DNA of 64,000 bases from Candidatus Nitrosopumilus sp. (GTDB lineage: Archaea; Thermoproteota; Nitrososphaeria; Nitrososphaerales; Nitrosopumilaceae): positions 62,001-126,000 of the forward strand of contig NZ_JANQTA010000018.1 in the NCBI RefSeq assembly GCF_028278985.1, written 5' to 3'. This document shows, piece by piece, positions 34,089 to 41,956 of the stretch. Every line of letters begins with the position of its first letter. Position 1 is the stretch's first letter. The translations under genes and the position numbers were made by a program. The notes beneath the pieces were generated by a model. The model was not told where the DNA came from. It worked only from the letters and a program-made list of their open reading frames with translations, and searched no databases.

Positions 34089-34514
34089 TTATTCTGAAAA
34101 CTGTTTTATTTTCTTTAATGCTTTGTTGATTATCTCAAGATCATTTGTAGCTTCTTCCATATCTCCGACTAGATTGACGAAATATTCGTGACCGTAATCT
34201 TGAGCTTTGTGAATATCTGCCTCGTAGCATTGTAATGCTTTTTCTAAAAATGGAATCTCATCTACTAATTTGTTTGTAGATTGAATGTCTTCTAAACTAT
34301 TTTTGATTTTTTCAACTGTTTCATCAATTTTTGGAACTGTTTTGACTGCTTGTTGATGAAGAACTGACGCGAACATTGCAGCTGCATCTTTTAATTCTGG
34401 ACTATTTCCTAATGTCTTCAATCTTTTTTTATAATGTTGTAGTGCTTTAAGGACAATTTCGTATCCTCCTTCATCTTTGAGAAATATTGCACCTAGCCAA
34501 ACTTTTTCAGACAA
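34089..34514 (-). CDS. Helical hypothetical protein, 141 aa
   Basis: A soluble, almost entirely helical protein (YEIVLKALQHYKKRLKTLG, AAAMFASVLHQQAVKTVPKI, FLEKALQCYEADIHKAQDYG). Looks like a helical bundle; no motif recognised. Confidence 0.6.
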   Translation of the reverse strand: MSEKVWLGAIFLKDEGGYEIVLKALQHYKKRLKTLGNSPELKDAAAMFASVLHQQAVKTVPKIDETVEKIKNSLEDIQSTNKLVDEIPFLEKALQCYEADIHKAQDYGHEYFVNLVGDMEEATNDLEIINKALKKIKQFSE

Positions 34515-34638
34515 TTCAAATGATCTTTTTTTCCATACTATAATTTCGTTGCCTCTTTAGCACTAGTATGATTCCTACTTGTTGCTAATATATCAGAAAA
34601 CCGTAGATTGGATATTGAAACTAAAGAATGAATTTGGG

Positions 34639-34806
34639 ATGAATATATTGTTGGCCCATTGTCCAAACTGTGATTCTAGTTCTTTGTATTGTGGAACGAT
34701 CCCAACTGCAATTAAGAGTCTTGCAAATAAAGAAGTTCTTTTTTGTAAGGCATGTAAATTCGTTATTTCAGTTGACGAATACAAGAAAATGCTTTGGCAC
34801 GTCTAG
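34639..34806 (+). CDS. Zinc-ribbon protein, about 55 aa
   Basis: Two cysteine pairs, CPNC and CKAC, 23 residues apart, with an extra Cys between, form a zinc ribbon. ATG at 34639 (MNILLAHCPNC) is preferred; a longer form from TTG at 34579 is possible. It shares CTAG at 34803-34806 with the stop of the convergent membrane protein. Confidence 0.65.
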   Translation: MNILLAHCPNCDSSSLYCGTIPTAIKSLANKEVLFCKACKFVISVDEYKKMLWHV

Positions 34807-35027
34807 GTGTCATAATTTTCTTTAATTTGAGGCTCATTTCTACTAATCAAAAATAGAATTACTCCTCCTAATGTTGCACCCATTCCAATTAATCCCACAA
34901 ATGTACCCGTATTCTTTACTAGTCTTAGGTTGGGATCTGTCTCTCCTACCTCTATTGAATAAAACATTATCAATCCTACAATAAACATACAAATTCCAAC
35001 AATTATGATGATTTTTCTAGTATTCAT
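34803..35027 (-). CDS. Small membrane protein, 74 aa
   Basis: Two hydrophobic helices (about 5-23 and 43-63) with a short loop containing GETDPNLRLVKNTG, and a charged C-terminus. No family recognised. Divergent from the cupredoxin gene. Confidence 0.6.
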   Translation of the reverse strand: MNTRKIIIIVGICMFIVGLIMFYSIEVGETDPNLRLVKNTGTFVGLIGMGATLGGVILFLISRNEPQIKENYDT

Positions 35028-35117
35028 ACTTCTTTGACTAATCGGTAATTAATAAACTCCAAATCTAGTTTTGTTTGTTTTAGTGAACATAGTAAACTCT
35101 TTTAATTAAACAAATCT

Positions 35118-35933
35118 ATGAGTTTCGTGAAACTACTCCTTGGATTATTTGCAACATTAATGATATTTGGAATATCTTCAAATGCTTTTGCTCAAACAAC
35201 ATTTGACGTAAATATTCCCACCGGAGCTGCTAGTCCAGATGCCCCATATTTCTGGCAAAGTGAAATTAATGGGGACACTAGTGGAATTGTTGAAATTACT
35301 ATAGGTGATTCTATTTCTTGGAAGAATGCAGATTCTGCTGCACACACGGTTACATCTGGAACTCCTGTTGATGGACCTGATAATATTTTTGATAGTGGTT
35401 TGTATGGACCTGGAAAATCGTTTACTCACAAATTTGATGAAATTGGATTTTATCCCTATTTTTGTTTAGTTCATCCATGGATGGATGGGGCTGTCATCGT
35501 TATTGACGCATATTCACTAGTCCCTAATGTTGGTAAGGATGCAGGTGATGGTACCACTACATTTAATGTTGAATATGATTTTAACCGAGTTTTGTCTTCT
35601 CCAATTGTTGATGAAGAACAAAAATCTATTACTTTTCAAATAATTGGTGATGCTCAATCAAACAATCATGATTTAGAATTAAGACTTCCTTCTCAACTAA
35701 TCGATGGTCCTTTTGTAATTTGGGCTGATGGTGAAAAAATTACAAATTATGAATCTGAGAAAGAAGGGGAACTGACAACACTGTTCATCCCACTGACATC
35801 TCAATCTGAAACTTTGACTATTGTCGGAACAACCGTTGTGCCTGAATTTGGAACTATTACTATGCTGATCTTACTGGTATCGATTTTGAGTGTGGTAATT
35901 CTTTCAAAAACACGTCCAATCTTGATTAAGTAG
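35118..35933 (+). CDS. Exported blue-copper (plastocyanin-like) protein with PEFG-type anchor
   Basis: A 271-residue protein. A signal peptide (1-25) is followed by a cupredoxin domain (about 28-131) with all type-1 copper ligands: His76, Cys116, His119 and Met122. A second beta domain covers about 140-235. The end is PEFG (242-245) plus a hydrophobic helix and basic tail, the thaumarchaeal PEFG-CTERM sorting signal. It should carry electrons or bind copper at the cell surface, in keeping with the copper-based respiration of ammonia oxidisers. Confidence 0.92.
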   Translation: MSFVKLLLGLFATLMIFGISSNAFAQTTFDVNIPTGAASPDAPYFWQSEINGDTSGIVEITIGDSISWKNADSAAHTVTSGTPVDGPDNIFDSGLYGPGKSFTHKFDEIGFYPYFCLVHPWMDGAVIVIDAYSLVPNVGKDAGDGTTTFNVEYDFNRVLSSPIVDEEQKSITFQIIGDAQSNNHDLELRLPSQLIDGPFVIWADGEKITNYESEKEGELTTLFIPLTSQSETLTIVGTTVVPEFGTITMLILLVSILSVVILSKTRPILIK

Positions 35934-36056
35934 TATATATTTGAAAATAAAAAATTATAATAAATTATAAAAATCTTATAAAAAATACTATAATAATTTG
36001 ATTCTATATAGTAATTATATAGAATTAACGAATAATCACTAAATATTAGAAATACG
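35934..36056. other. AT-rich intergenic stretch
   Basis: This 123-base part of the 348-base gap after the cupredoxin gene is almost pure A/T. It contains several TATA-like and short repeated TATAATAA-type words but no frame or stable fold that I can support. It may hold terminator and promoter elements for the adjacent candidate RNA. Confidence 0.4.
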
Positions 36057-36066
36057 TAATTATATT
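36057..36066 (+). promoter_or_regulatory. TATA-like box for the candidate RNA at 36089
   Basis: TAATTATATT is centred about 27 bases before the first base of the 10-bp closing helix. The surroundings are AT-rich, so such a box is not rare by itself. Confidence 0.35.
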
Positions 36067-36088
36067 GTCTGAATAGAATAAAGCAGAC

Positions 36089-36178
36089 TTGTGGCAGTAA
36101 ATCTGAAATCAGAAATTTGAGAATTCATTACGCCTGGTTCCAGTAAAAAGGATGAGAAAATTCATCTCACTGCTACAA
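36089..36178 (+). ncRNA. Candidate structured small RNA, about 90 nt
   Basis: TTGTGGCAGT (36089-36098) pairs with ACTGCTACAA (36169-36178): ten base pairs with one G-U. Inside are three possible short hairpins: TCTGA/TCAGA (36102-36113), CTGG/CCAG (36134-36143) and GATGA/TCATC (36151-36166). A TATA-like box sits about 27 bases upstream and six T follow at 36180-36185. The region is less AT-rich than its surroundings and has no convincing reading frame. It matches no RNA family that I recognise, and a 10-bp helix with a 70-base interior can arise by chance in a window this size. Confidence 0.4.
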
Positions 36179-36179
36179 A

Positions 36180-36185
36180 TTTTTT
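36180..36185 (+). terminator. T6 run after the candidate RNA
   Basis: Six consecutive T follow directly after the closing helix, in the place of an archaeal U-tract terminator. Weak evidence alone in an AT-rich region. Confidence 0.3.
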
Positions 36186-36281
36186 CCAAGTGTTAAATCA
36201 TCAAAAATTCATGAGTGTGTTAATTTTTTTAAAAAGTTATTTTACTATCTAATAAAGAGAATATCTAGTCGGGGATATCCA

Positions 36282-37739
36282 TTGCAACAACTTAGTCTTT
36301 CTGAAACCATTAGTGAAGTAGAACAATTGATAGAGAGTGGTAACGGTGATCCTGGAAGATTATATCACATTCTTGAATTTTTGAAAAACAACAAACCCTT
36401 GTATCATTCTGATCAAATGTATTTAGAAAATAAACTGAATTCTCCTTTTTCATTAGATGAAGATCCTATAGAAGAAAATGACATCTTGCCAAAAGTGAAA
36501 GAACTAATTAATACTGGAAAAGGTGATCCTGGAAGACTACAGCATATCTATGACACATTATCCAATAACAAACCACTTTACCATTCTGATCAAGTTTATT
36601 TGGAATCAAAATTAGATACGTCAATTCAAGAGCATATCCCTACTGAGTCTGCAGAAATTACAAAAGAAACAAAAAATGTTCCTCCTAAAGTTACTCTTGA
36701 AGAGAAAAAACCAGAACCTGAAAAAATAGAAACAAACCAAACTAAAGAAAAAGGAGCTATGCCAAAAGGATGGTCCTCTAACGATGCCTCACCAGAACTT
36801 TCTGATATTGACAAAACAATAGAATCTGAAGAAAACAAAATTAAGCAACAACAAATGATTTCAGAAGAAATTACAAATAAAAAATTGAAATTAACTGAAC
36901 TGATTTCACATCGTAAAAACTTTGAAGAAAAAATCTCAAAAGAAAAATCATCACTAGAATCAGAAATACTTAATGAGAGAATAAAAATTGAATCACAAAC
37001 TAAACTTTCTGAAGAAATTTCACAACAAAAAAATGAATTAGTGAAAGTTCAAAAAGAAAGAGCCTCCATTATTAAAAAAATTGAATCCGAAAAATCTACT
37101 ATTACTAGAGATTTGGCAAGCCAAAAACGACAATTGGCTCAAGCCCAACTTGAACAAGAAAAAATCGAAAAACAGGTACAAAATGAACAAAAAATGTTAG
37201 CAAAACTTGCTTCTGAGCAAAAAATTAGACTTGTAGAACAAGCAAAAATTGCACAAGAAATTAAATCAAAACAAACAGAGTTAGACAAAGCCAAACAAGA
37301 TTATGATGATATTGTTTCTGCTGTAAATGAAGAAAAAGCTAAATTTGCTGAGGCTGAAAAACTAAAAAAATCAATTAAAATTCAGGAGCAAGACTTGATT
37401 AAAGCCAAAGAAAGCCGCTTAAATCTTATCAATACTATTTCTAAAGAAAAAGAAATTATCGCTAAAAAAACTCTAGAAGAAAAAAATCGATTAAAATCAC
37501 AAACAGATCTGACTAAACAATTACGAAAAGAGGAAAAATCTTATGAATCACTTAAAAAGAAACGTGAAAAAATTGAGGCCCAAATTAAATCTAAAAATAA
37601 AAAATTGAAAGAGCGACAGCAAAAAATCAAAAAGCAAATTGCTGAAAAAGATAAAAAACTAAAATCCCTAAAAACGTCCAAACCTGTTAAACCAAAAACA
37701 ACAAAGAAAACTGTTAAACCAAAAACAACAAAGAAATAA
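36282..37739 (+). CDS. Coiled-coil protein with duplicated N-terminal domain, 485 aa
   Basis: Residues about 17-55 and 67-107 are two copies of one unit: GNGDPGRLYHILEFLKNNKP then LYHSDQMYLENKL, and GKGDPGRLQHIYDTLSNNKP then LYHSDQVYLESKL. A disordered linker (about 108-180) contains MPKGWSS. Dense Lys/Glu/Gln coiled coil follows (about 185-465), with a basic KPKTTKK tail. It starts at TTG 36282. Probably a structural or nucleoid/membrane-associated scaffold; no enzyme motif is present. Confidence 0.72.
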   Translation: MQQLSLSETISEVEQLIESGNGDPGRLYHILEFLKNNKPLYHSDQMYLENKLNSPFSLDEDPIEENDILPKVKELINTGKGDPGRLQHIYDTLSNNKPLYHSDQVYLESKLDTSIQEHIPTESAEITKETKNVPPKVTLEEKKPEPEKIETNQTKEKGAMPKGWSSNDASPELSDIDKTIESEENKIKQQQMISEEITNKKLKLTELISHRKNFEEKISKEKSSLESEILNERIKIESQTKLSEEISQQKNELVKVQKERASIIKKIESEKSTITRDLASQKRQLAQAQLEQEKIEKQVQNEQKMLAKLASEQKIRLVEQAKIAQEIKSKQTELDKAKQDYDDIVSAVNEEKAKFAEAEKLKKSIKIQEQDLIKAKESRLNLINTISKEKEIIAKKTLEEKNRLKSQTDLTKQLRKEEKSYESLKKKREKIEAQIKSKNKKLKERQQKIKKQIAEKDKKLKSLKTSKPVKPKTTKKTVKPKTTKK

Positions 37740-38348
37740 TCATAGTTTTATTGTAATTTCTTCACCATTACCAATTGGTGATGTGATGGTTCTAACATTT
37801 TGATATTTTTTAATGTGTTTTGCATACTTTGCCATATGTTCCTTGTATTTTTCTGGGTACAGCATGTTATCTGTAATGATGACTCCCCCTGCTGATACCA
37901 TCGGCAAAACCGAGTCAAAATACTCTATAACATTTTCTTTATCTGCATCAATTAAAACAAAATCAAAAAATTCATTGTATTCTTGATTCAATTTTGATAA
38001 AATATCTCTTGCAGTTCCTTGTTTTATTGTGATGTTATTTGCAACTTTAGCATCTTCAAAGTTTTTTTCGGCTCTTGTGATCTTGCTAGGGTTCTGTTCG
38101 ATTGTGATTATTTGACCCTGTTCTTCTAAAATTGCTTCAGCACACCAGATCGTAGAGTATCCTGTTGACATTCCTATTTCAAGTACATTTTTTGCATTTT
38201 TCAGTCGTAAAATCATATTCAAGAGCTCACCTGTTTCTTTGGTAATTGCTAGCATTCTATCTTCAGGCGGAACATCTACTTTTCTTGCTTTTTCTAACTG
38301 GGATTGGCTTTCTAATCTTTCAAGTACTCTGGAAATATCTGAATTCAC
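37740..38348 (-). CDS. SAM-dependent O-methyltransferase
   Basis: A 202-residue class I methyltransferase with the glycine motif VLEIGMSTGYSTIW (about 59-72), then IITIEQNPSKI, FDFVLIDADKE and GGVIITDNML. This is the caffeoyl-CoA/catechol O-methyltransferase group, where an Asp/Asn pair binds a divalent metal. Substrate unknown. The stop abuts that of the convergent coiled-coil gene without a gap. Confidence 0.9.
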   Translation of the reverse strand: MNSDISRVLERLESQSQLEKARKVDVPPEDRMLAITKETGELLNMILRLKNAKNVLEIGMSTGYSTIWCAEAILEEQGQIITIEQNPSKITRAEKNFEDAKVANNITIKQGTARDILSKLNQEYNEFFDFVLIDADKENVIEYFDSVLPMVSAGGVIITDNMLYPEKYKEHMAKYAKHIKKYQNVRTITSPIGNGEEITIKL

Positions 38349-38411
38349 ATTTGATCTCTATTTTCAAAGAATTTAATTCTGCTTGATTTTTTTCCAATAA
38401 TCATATTATAG

Positions 38412-38422
38412 CTTATATTTAG
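38412..38422 (+). promoter_or_regulatory. TATA-like box for the gene at 38445
   Basis: CTTATATTTAG is centred about 28 bases before the ATG at 38445, the usual spacing here for near-leaderless messages. Confidence 0.45.
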
Positions 38423-38444
38423 TATAGAAATTTTTTAAATTATC

Positions 38445-38825
38445 ATGGCTGCAAAGAAGAAAATCGATTTATTAGAAATTGTACAAAGTATTCTTAAATT
38501 GGATTCTAAGATGAGATTTGCTGCAATAATCGATCCCAAAGGAAACATTCGAGAAGCCATTATGAAAACGGGTAAAACCAATCTAAAGAACCAAAAAGAA
38601 GAAGAACATTTCTGTAAACAGGTTGCACAAAGACGAAGTATGAGAAAAGAATTTGATCGTTCTCTTGGTAAGGTTAGATATGTTCATGTTGAAAGAGAAA
38701 AAGTTTCACAGATGGTCATCTACACAAAGCGTAACATTGTATACTTTACAATGGAACCTGAAATGCCTGTAAATACAAAAATTCGATTAATTACTAAAAT
38801 TAAAAAAATTACTGCCGACATCTAA
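38445..38825 (+). CDS. DUF6659-like hypothetical protein, 126 aa
   Basis: A basic, mixed alpha/beta protein (RFAAIIDPKGNIREAIMKTG, CKQVAQRRSMRKEFDRSLG, YVHVEREKVSQMVIYTKRNIVYF). The arrangement resembles small roadblock-like or profilin-like thaumarchaeal proteins grouped as DUF6659; this call is from memory of the pattern. Function unknown. Confidence 0.6.
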   Translation: MAAKKKIDLLEIVQSILKLDSKMRFAAIIDPKGNIREAIMKTGKTNLKNQKEEEHFCKQVAQRRSMRKEFDRSLGKVRYVHVEREKVSQMVIYTKRNIVYFTMEPEMPVNTKIRLITKIKKITADI

Positions 38826-38858
38826 AATCTTTAGATAGTCTGATTTTCTTACAATGTT

Positions 38859-39191
38859 ATGTCTTTTCCAAAGTATCTTGGAGATTCTAAAATGTTTGAA
38901 TATGACAAACATTATCGTGATTGCAAACAATTTAACAAACCCTTCATTAAAGCTAAGGTAAACCCAAAGCATGGAAATTATTTGGTTAATATTGATATGA
39001 TGACTTGTGATTACAATTTCTCATCTGATGAGATAAAAGAATTAGAAAAATTTGTAATTATTGAAAAAAATTTCAATTTGGATGCCTATAACATTGATGA
39101 GGAAATAGCTTGGTTTGATGGAGTTGTGCCTGAAAATGTAGATTCTTTTTGTAAGAAATTATTTGATTTAACCCAAAAATACCATTCTTAG
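38859..39191 (+). CDS. Hypothetical protein, 110 aa
   Basis: A soluble protein with aromatic-rich start (SFPKYLGDSKMFEYDKHYRDC) and helical end. No family recognised. Its stop shares TTAG at 39188-39191 with the stop of the convergent small gene. Confidence 0.6.
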   Translation: MSFPKYLGDSKMFEYDKHYRDCKQFNKPFIKAKVNPKHGNYLVNIDMMTCDYNFSSDEIKELEKFVIIEKNFNLDAYNIDEEIAWFDGVVPENVDSFCKKLFDLTQKYHS

Positions 39192-39394
39192 AATCTTATT
39201 AGATTTTTTAAAATTTTATCAATTACTTGAATTTCTTGTTTCCTTTCTTTAATGGTAGTTTCATTCCATTTTTTTGCAAACTCTGATTGCTTATCCAATT
39301 TTTCTAATTCTTCGATGTATTTTACTAAGTGAACTTTGTAGTTGTGTAGTAAATCTAAATGCTTGTTGTGATTTTTTTCAGTCGGTGTTGGCAT
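39188..39394 (-). CDS. Small helical protein, 68 aa
   Basis: A charged helical protein (HNKHLDLLHNYKVHLVKYIEEL, ETTIKERKQEIQVIDKIL). Its start overlaps the end of the gene upstream by 17 bases, so the two are translationally coupled. No family recognised; two adjacent small helical proteins may bind each other. Confidence 0.55.
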   Translation of the reverse strand: MPTPTEKNHNKHLDLLHNYKVHLVKYIEELEKLDKQSEFAKKWNETTIKERKQEIQVIDKILKNLIRF

Positions 39395-39611
39395 CCCACT
39401 CCTCCCCTTTTACCTCTGGAAACATCTCTTTAATTCTTGTTTGATCTTTTCTCATCGCTTCAATCCTATCATCTAAATGATTTTGTACAGTAGGATCTGA
39501 CTCTTCAGTTTTCTCTTTTTCAATGTCTGAAATGATTTTTGAGAGTGATTTGTAGTATGTAATGTGATTTCTCTTTGATTTTTCTGACTTATCTTCTACT
39601 TTTTCATCCAT
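39378..39611 (-). CDS. Small helical charged protein, 77 aa
   Basis: A highly charged helical protein (MDEKVEDKSEKSKRNHITYY, DIEKEKTEESD, NHLDDRIEAMRKDQTRIKEM). It is the first gene of a pair with the 68-aa protein (17-base overlap). Function unknown. Confidence 0.55.
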   Translation of the reverse strand: MDEKVEDKSEKSKRNHITYYKSLSKIISDIEKEKTEESDPTVQNHLDDRIEAMRKDQTRIKEMFPEVKGEEWDANTD

Positions 39612-39691
39612 TACTTTGATTTCAATTTTTGAAATAAGTACTTGATGTTTTGATTATTTACACTAATATTCTGATTTACAATACAAAATTC

Positions 39692-39967
39692 ATGAAAATT
39701 CTAATTGATGAAATGGATGATGGATGGGACGAAAAACTTCAAGATCTGGGGTATGATGCCTATAGTGTTAAAAAATTACGTATGGAAGGGCATAAACTGG
39801 CTACGGATTATTCTGTCATAAATTATGCAAAAGAAAATGACATGATTTTGGTAACCCGTGATACTGAAAGCGGACAAGCTTGTCAAGAGAATGATTTACC
39901 ATACATATTGTTAGATAATGATGAAATTTTCAAATTGATTGTTGAGAAGCTAAAAACTTTCAGTTAA
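39692..39967 (+). CDS. DUF5615/Mut7-C-like PIN-fold protein, 91 aa
   Basis: Opening MKILIDEMDDGW, then LGYDAYSV, YAKENDMILVTRDTE and LPYILLDNDEIF. This is the conserved order of the small PIN-like DUF5615/Mut7-C family, in which Asp residues (here in LIDEMDD and TRD) can form a metal nuclease site. The start is placed at ATG 39692; the upstream 14 codons look spurious. Some family members are toxins, but no recognisable antitoxin is adjacent. It overlaps the convergent regulator by 8 bases. Confidence 0.72.
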   Translation: MKILIDEMDDGWDEKLQDLGYDAYSVKKLRMEGHKLATDYSVINYAKENDMILVTRDTESGQACQENDLPYILLDNDEIFKLIVEKLKTFS

Positions 39968-40526
39968 GATTTTCTGAATCAAGCTGATTTACTCTCAAAT
40001 TTGCTAGCACTTCATTTAGAAATGCTTCCTCAGTTTGATGTGAAATAATATTCATAATTGCATGCCAACAGTCATCAATTTTTCTATTAATTTGAGAAAA
40101 CATCTTGTCTTTTTTGAACGTTGGGTAAAAAGAGAGTAATTTCATAATTCCACTTGTAGATTGAACAACATGAATAAAGTGTATTACAGATCTTAGCCTT
40201 TCATGAAATGAAAATTTCTCTTCTTTAGTTAAACTTTCAAATCTCAAAATCTCTTCTAAAATAATCTCTACTTCTTTATGCAAATTCTTAAGTTGATTGT
40301 TTACTGATTCATACAAATCAATAAGTTCGTATTCGATATGTGATCTATTGTGAATTTTTTTCTCAATTTCCCCTGATTCTGCTAATGCACTAATTTCTCT
40401 GTAAACAGTTTTTTCATTTCCAACTTTTTCAATAACTCTTTTTGCAAGATCAGTTCCCCTAGTTTTACCATTTTCATTTAATATTCGAATTATTTCTGTT
40501 CGTATGATCTCTGAATTTTTATCCAT
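39960..40526 (-). CDS. Putative winged-helix regulator with helical tail, 188 aa
   Basis: The first 65 residues look like a winged helix (IIRTEIIRILNENGKTRGTDLAKRVIEKVGNEKTVYREISALAES). The rest is a helical bundle (about 75-185) with a His-rich stretch (HERLRSVIHFIHVVQ). Probably a DNA-binding regulator. It follows the 78-aa gene by 8 bases on the same strand and the two likely form one operon. Confidence 0.62.
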   Translation of the reverse strand: MDKNSEIIRTEIIRILNENGKTRGTDLAKRVIEKVGNEKTVYREISALAESGEIEKKIHNRSHIEYELIDLYESVNNQLKNLHKEVEIILEEILRFESLTKEEKFSFHERLRSVIHFIHVVQSTSGIMKLLSFYPTFKKDKMFSQINRKIDDCWHAIMNIISHQTEEAFLNEVLANLRVNQLDSENLN

Positions 40527-40534
40527 GATAACCT

Positions 40535-40771
40535 CTAATTTTTTTGGTACTTTTGAATTACTGCTTTTTGTCCAATCTCGTTAATTTCATTTACTAATGT
40601 CTCGAGTATTTCAATACCTTTTCTGATAGGTTCTTTTTCAAGATTTTTGTATTCTAATTTTTGTTTCAACACTAATTTTTCATTATTAGCAAAACTTAGT
40701 AAAGTAACACTATCACCCATTTCCAAATTTATGAAAAAATCAACATATTCTTCAGCAGATTGAATTCCCAT
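40535..40771 (-). CDS. Small hypothetical protein, 78 aa
   Basis: A charged alpha/beta protein (SAEEYVDFFINLEMGDSVTLL, KGIEILETLVNEINEIG). It is 8 bases upstream of the winged-helix regulator and probably its operon partner; a small co-regulator or effector sensor is a possibility only. Confidence 0.55.
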   Translation of the reverse strand: MGIQSAEEYVDFFINLEMGDSVTLLSFANNEKLVLKQKLEYKNLEKEPIRKGIEILETLVNEINEIGQKAVIQKYQKN

Positions 40772-40847
40772 AATGTTTTCATTTTTACCTTGTATTTGAT
40801 TGAAACACTTGACTTAGGTTTATTTACAATTTTGACAGTATTATTGC

Positions 40848-41102
40848 ATGGATAGTTGTGATAGACGAGTTCGTGCCTACAAAAATGGAAAAACCATGGA
40901 AGAATGCAAGGAGATTGCTGAATCTATGAATCCTGATTTTAAATCACAAATTGATAAAAATGGAAAAGTTCTCTGGACTGAAATTTTAGAACAAGTTGAT
41001 CATGATGAGTTACTTTACAAACTTTCGTTAAAATACCTACGACGTGACGGATATGATATTGGAAATTATAAAATTCCTGAAGTAAAGAAATTTACTTCAT
41101 AG
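40848..41102 (+). CDS. Small hypothetical protein, 84 aa
   Basis: A charged helical protein (MDSCDRRVRAYKNGKTMEEC, LSLKYLRRDGYDIGNYKIPE). Cys4 and Cys19 are its only cysteines. No family recognised. It overlaps the convergent membrane-protein gene by 11 bases. Confidence 0.55.
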   Translation: MDSCDRRVRAYKNGKTMEECKEIAESMNPDFKSQIDKNGKVLWTEILEQVDHDELLYKLSLKYLRRDGYDIGNYKIPEVKKFTS

Positions 41103-41934
41103 AATTTATCTTACAACTGCCATCTGGATTTCTTAATTTTCTTGCCATTACAAATGGTATTACAAACAAGATCGGAATTGAAATTGCAATAAACAATGTT
41201 TGCATTTGTGCTAATGCGACAGATAATGCTATTCCACTTGCAGTACCAATGAATATTGAAAGAAATGTCCCTGCACATGTTGGACATGCAATAAACAATC
41301 CTGTTGCAGCACCTATGGTACTCATTCCACTTCCCTTTTTAGAAATTGTGTATGCATTGACAGCAATTGCTGTGTTTAATCCAACCAAATATGATACAAT
41401 TACTTGTAAGACTAGATTTATTGGAATAATTTGTAATCCAACATGTTCAGTAAGATACACAATAATTTTTGGCATGTATCCAGGACCGTCACAGCATGGT
41501 GCAATAAATCCTGATGGAATTGTAGCTCCATAATGTGTGATAAAATTGACTTCAGGTTGGTAAACTAATGTTCCTGAAATTAAGGAAAAAAATATGCCAT
41601 ACCCAACAAAAGTTGCAACAAATATTTTTCTTGATTTTGAATTCCAAGTGGTTATTGCAATGATTGTAGATAGATCTTTGCCCTTAGATTCAACTTTTCC
41701 TTTATGGTATCTATACATTCCAAATGCAATAGCTCCAAATGACGCAATGAGTGTTATGTAGAATCCTATTGCAATTCTTTGAATTGTTTCAATTGCACTT
41801 GGAGTCATTAATTCTGGGTCTTGAAATCTTCCATAGATTACAAATATGAAAGCAATTGTGACAAATCCTAAAATGATGAGCTTTTTGCCTTTAGATATGG
41901 CATTTGACTCTCCTTTACCCATAATTTTTACCAT
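41092..41934 (-). CDS. Multi-spanning membrane protein with paired cysteines, 280 aa
   Basis: About seven hydrophobic segments. Two motifs stand out: PCCDGPGYMP in the loop after helix 3 and CPTCAGTF in a later helix. The pairing of CC and CxxC near the membrane suggests metal or thiol-redox chemistry. No transporter family recognised. It is 22 bases downstream of the CBS-TrkH gene on the same strand and likely co-transcribed. Confidence 0.7.
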   Translation of the reverse strand: MVKIMGKGESNAISKGKKLIILGFVTIAFIFVIYGRFQDPELMTPSAIETIQRIAIGFYITLIASFGAIAFGMYRYHKGKVESKGKDLSTIIAITTWNSKSRKIFVATFVGYGIFFSLISGTLVYQPEVNFITHYGATIPSGFIAPCCDGPGYMPKIIVYLTEHVGLQIIPINLVLQVIVSYLVGLNTAIAVNAYTISKKGSGMSTIGAATGLFIACPTCAGTFLSIFIGTASGIALSVALAQMQTLFIAISIPILFVIPFVMARKLRNPDGSCKINSMK

Positions 41935-41956
41935 TTTTGATGAAATTAAATTCTAT

